DNA from: an uncultured Clostridia bacterium
Lineage (GTDB): Bacteria > Bacillota > Clostridia > Peptostreptococcales > Anaerovoracaceae
Assembly (NCBI GenBank): GCA_934256595.1
Contig: CAKQOW010000038.1
Span: 1-23,668 of the forward strand
Length of the DNA stretch: 23,668 nucleotides
Direction: 5' to 3'
Part shown: positions 22,075 through 23,668 of the stretch, piece after piece
Layout of the letters: each line of letters begins with the position of its first letter
Numbering within the stretch: position 1 is the stretch's first letter
Made by a program: the position numbers and the translations under genes
Notes under the pieces: generated by a model
Databases searched by the model: none
The model's input: the letters and a program-made list of their open reading frames with translations, nothing else
Told to the model about the DNA's origin: nothing

Positions 22075-23454
22075 TTATTTTTTTCTCTCTGCCAGCTGTC
22101 TTTGAATTTCTTCAAATCTAGCTCTGGTTATAGGGTATTTTTTCATACAGACAAGCGCAAGAATCAGGAATACTGCCGGCAAAACCGTTACGGACAGCTC
22201 TACAGCCTTAAGGGCTGATTCTGTCTGTACAGCTGCATTTCCGTCAAAGCCTGCAAGCTGCAGAACAATGCCCAGAAGCTGCGCTCCTATTCCCGCTGCA
22301 AGGGCTTCTACCAGTCCCTGCAAAGAAACTATTACACCCTGCCTCTGATGACCTGTTTCAAGTTCATCATATTCACACACATCATAGATAATTGCCGGCA
22401 TAAGCTGCCAGTATATTGATGTGGATATAGTAACAAACAGCATAAATAGAAAAAGCAATACCGGGGTATCAGCTCCGACAAAAAACATAAAGGTTATACC
22501 TGCCGCTCCGACAATAAAATCCAGCATCAGCGCAGTACGCTTGTCTGTCTTGCGGCTTACCTGCTTAACCACCAGAATAAGCAGTATTGCAATCACCGTC
22601 TTGTAGAGAAACATCATCGAAATCTCTTTTGCGTCCATCTTCTGGTTATATGTAAAATAGTACATCAGATCCGATGACAGCATGGCATTGCATATGAGCG
22701 TGAACATGCTGGTAAGCATCAGATATATTACCGGTTTAAGCCTGATAACCTCCAGATACTCGCCAAACAACTCTCTCATACGAAGCTTAGGCAGTATGCT
22801 TCGGCCCTCCTGCGCGCAGGGGATATCTCTTCCCTTTGAGGCGCGCACTGTGATTAATATGGATACAGTTGAGGTAATACCCACAAGCGCTCCTGTGCAG
22901 GACCACGCAGCCTCAAGGCTAAACCCCCTTTCAACAAAGAAGTCTGCCATTAAGGAAGGCAGCACCATACCGACTAAGGTTCCTGTCATATTAAGAATTG
23001 AGGCATATGAACGCAGGTCTGTCCTCTCATGATAATCCTGTGTATATTCTGCTCCCAGTGCCAGATGCGGGACAAAAAATCCTGTAAATGCAGTCCAGAA
23101 AATCATCAGAACGGCCCCATAGTATAGCGGTTTGATTGCCGGGATAATATCGAGAGCTGTAAACAACAGAAATATAGATGCTCCCAGAGCGGGAGCCATA
23201 GCTGCCAGAAATGGTCTGCGCCGTCCCCATCTGCTGGCACAGTTGTCACTCAGATATCCGATTATCGGATTGATTACTGTGTTCCATATCGAGCCCACGA
23301 TTATAATTGTTCCTGCCGCTGCCGGTTCAATTCCTGCAACGGTAGTCAGAAAAAACAGCAGAAATGTATTAACAAAGGAATATGTTGCCGAGTCTCCAAA
23401 GGATGCGGAAGCATATCCCAGTTTTACCGCCGGTGTCATTTTGTTTATCTGCAT
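22075..23454 (-). CDS. GPH-family (MFS) glycoside/sugar transporter
   Basis: The 459-residue protein has about 12 membrane helices and the glycoside-pentoside-hexuronide symporter layout: KLGYASASFGDSATYSFVNT at the start and the SRWGRRRPFLA loop (74-84) after helix 2. In typical GPH symporters helix 2 reads W-D-A-x-N-D-P, and the two Asp bind Na+/H+ (Asp55 and Asp59 in MelB). Here the stretch is WNTVINP, so both positions are Asn (58 and 62), and coupling may differ. Substrate cannot be told. AAGGAG precedes the ATG at 23454 by a few bases. The LytTR regulator follows after 40 bases, probably in the same transcript. Confidence 0.85.
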   Translation of the reverse strand: MQINKMTPAVKLGYASASFGDSATYSFVNTFLLFFLTTVAGIEPAAAGTIIIVGSIWNTVINPIIGYLSDNCASRWGRRRPFLAAMAPALGASIFLLFTALDIIPAIKPLYYGAVLMIFWTAFTGFFVPHLALGAEYTQDYHERTDLRSYASILNMTGTLVGMVLPSLMADFFVERGFSLEAAWSCTGALVGITSTVSILITVRASKGRDIPCAQEGRSILPKLRMRELFGEYLEVIRLKPVIYLMLTSMFTLICNAMLSSDLMYYFTYNQKMDAKEISMMFLYKTVIAILLILVVKQVSRKTDKRTALMLDFIVGAAGITFMFFVGADTPVLLFLFMLFVTISTSIYWQLMPAIIYDVCEYDELETGHQRQGVIVSLQGLVEALAAGIGAQLLGIVLQLAGFDGNAAVQTESALKAVELSVTVLPAVFLILALVCMKKYPITRARFEEIQRQLAERKK

Positions 23455-23491
23455 AAATCTCCTTAATTACTGTTAAAATATCATATACTCT

Positions 23492-23520
23492 ATTCTACAC
23501 TTATATAACAATCTTTTCAA
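23492..23520 (-). promoter_or_regulatory. Promoter of the transporter-regulator operon
   Basis: On the minus strand TTGAAA (-35, 23515-23520) and TAGAAT (-10, 23492-23497) are separated by 17 bp, each one base from consensus. The predicted leader is about 30 bases. No copy of the LytTR-like repeat is visible upstream. Confidence 0.55.
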
Positions 23521-23574
23521 ATTTTTTTATAGTTTTTTGTTTCAATTTGTTCCATCATCATTTTCTATAAAAAT

Positions 23575-23600
23575 ACCGAGGAATAAGTCCCCGGTGTTTT
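23575..23600. terminator. Terminator of a gene beyond the right edge
   Basis: On the minus strand ACCGGGG (23589-23595) pairs with CCTCGGT (23575-23581), with one G-U pair and a 7-base loop, followed by ATTTTT. It would end a minus-strand gene to the right of the window. A possible end of that gene reads VKLQKISE with TAA at 23639-23641, but this is too short to be sure. The stem is also followed by a T run on the plus strand. Confidence 0.55.
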
Positions 23601-23668
23601 TATATATTAAACAAAATGTCAACAGTCTCTGCAGAAATTTATTCACTGATTTTTTGCAGTTTTACAGG

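Overview
The window looks like chromosomal DNA of an anaerobic Bacillota of class Clostridia. The evidence is the complete atpIBEFHAGDC order, strong AGGAGG-type ribosome binding sites with some TTG/GTG starts, sigma-A-like promoters, AgrC/LytTR-type signalling genes, and a giant secreted protein ending in the Lys-rich fibronectin III domain common in clostridial surface proteins. I cannot name genus or species.

Layout. 1-54: last codons of a plus-strand gene with a Cys-rich tail. 66-91: bidirectional terminator. 92-187: short stretch on the minus strand that looks like a broken end of a UPF0145/YbjQ-type gene. 232-6843 (minus): complete F-type ATP synthase operon with promoter at 6980-7008. 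7230-10884 (plus): two-gene ABC system, a MacB/LolD-type ATPase and a 982-residue FtsX-like permease with a long coiled coil, closed by a strong terminator. 11148-19205 (minus): a 2685-residue secreted multidomain protein. 19206-19624: divergent regulatory region. 19625-21281 (plus): an AgrC-like sensor histidine kinase interrupted by a frameshift at a run of ten C. 21321-22034 (minus): LytTR-family response regulator. 22075-23454 (minus): GPH-family sugar:cation symporter-like transporter, probably co-transcribed with the regulator. 23455-23668: its promoter and a terminator belonging to a gene outside the window.

How the parts may work together. The ATP synthase block is housekeeping; its c subunit has Gln and Glu-Ser residues at the positions that make up a Na+ site in sodium-dependent enzymes. 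The right half is the interesting part. A sensor kinase, a LytTR regulator and a giant surface protein sit together. A perfect 11-bp direct repeat with 20-bp period, of the kind LytTR proteins bind, lies between the divergent promoters of the kinase and the giant protein. The kinase reading frame is broken exactly in a C10 tract, and a tract of nine (or twelve) C restores a coherent 551-residue kinase. This suggests a phase-variable sensory switch that may control the giant protein. The frameshift, repeats and promoters are seen in the sequence; the regulatory wiring is inference, and a homopolymer sequencing error remains the main alternative.
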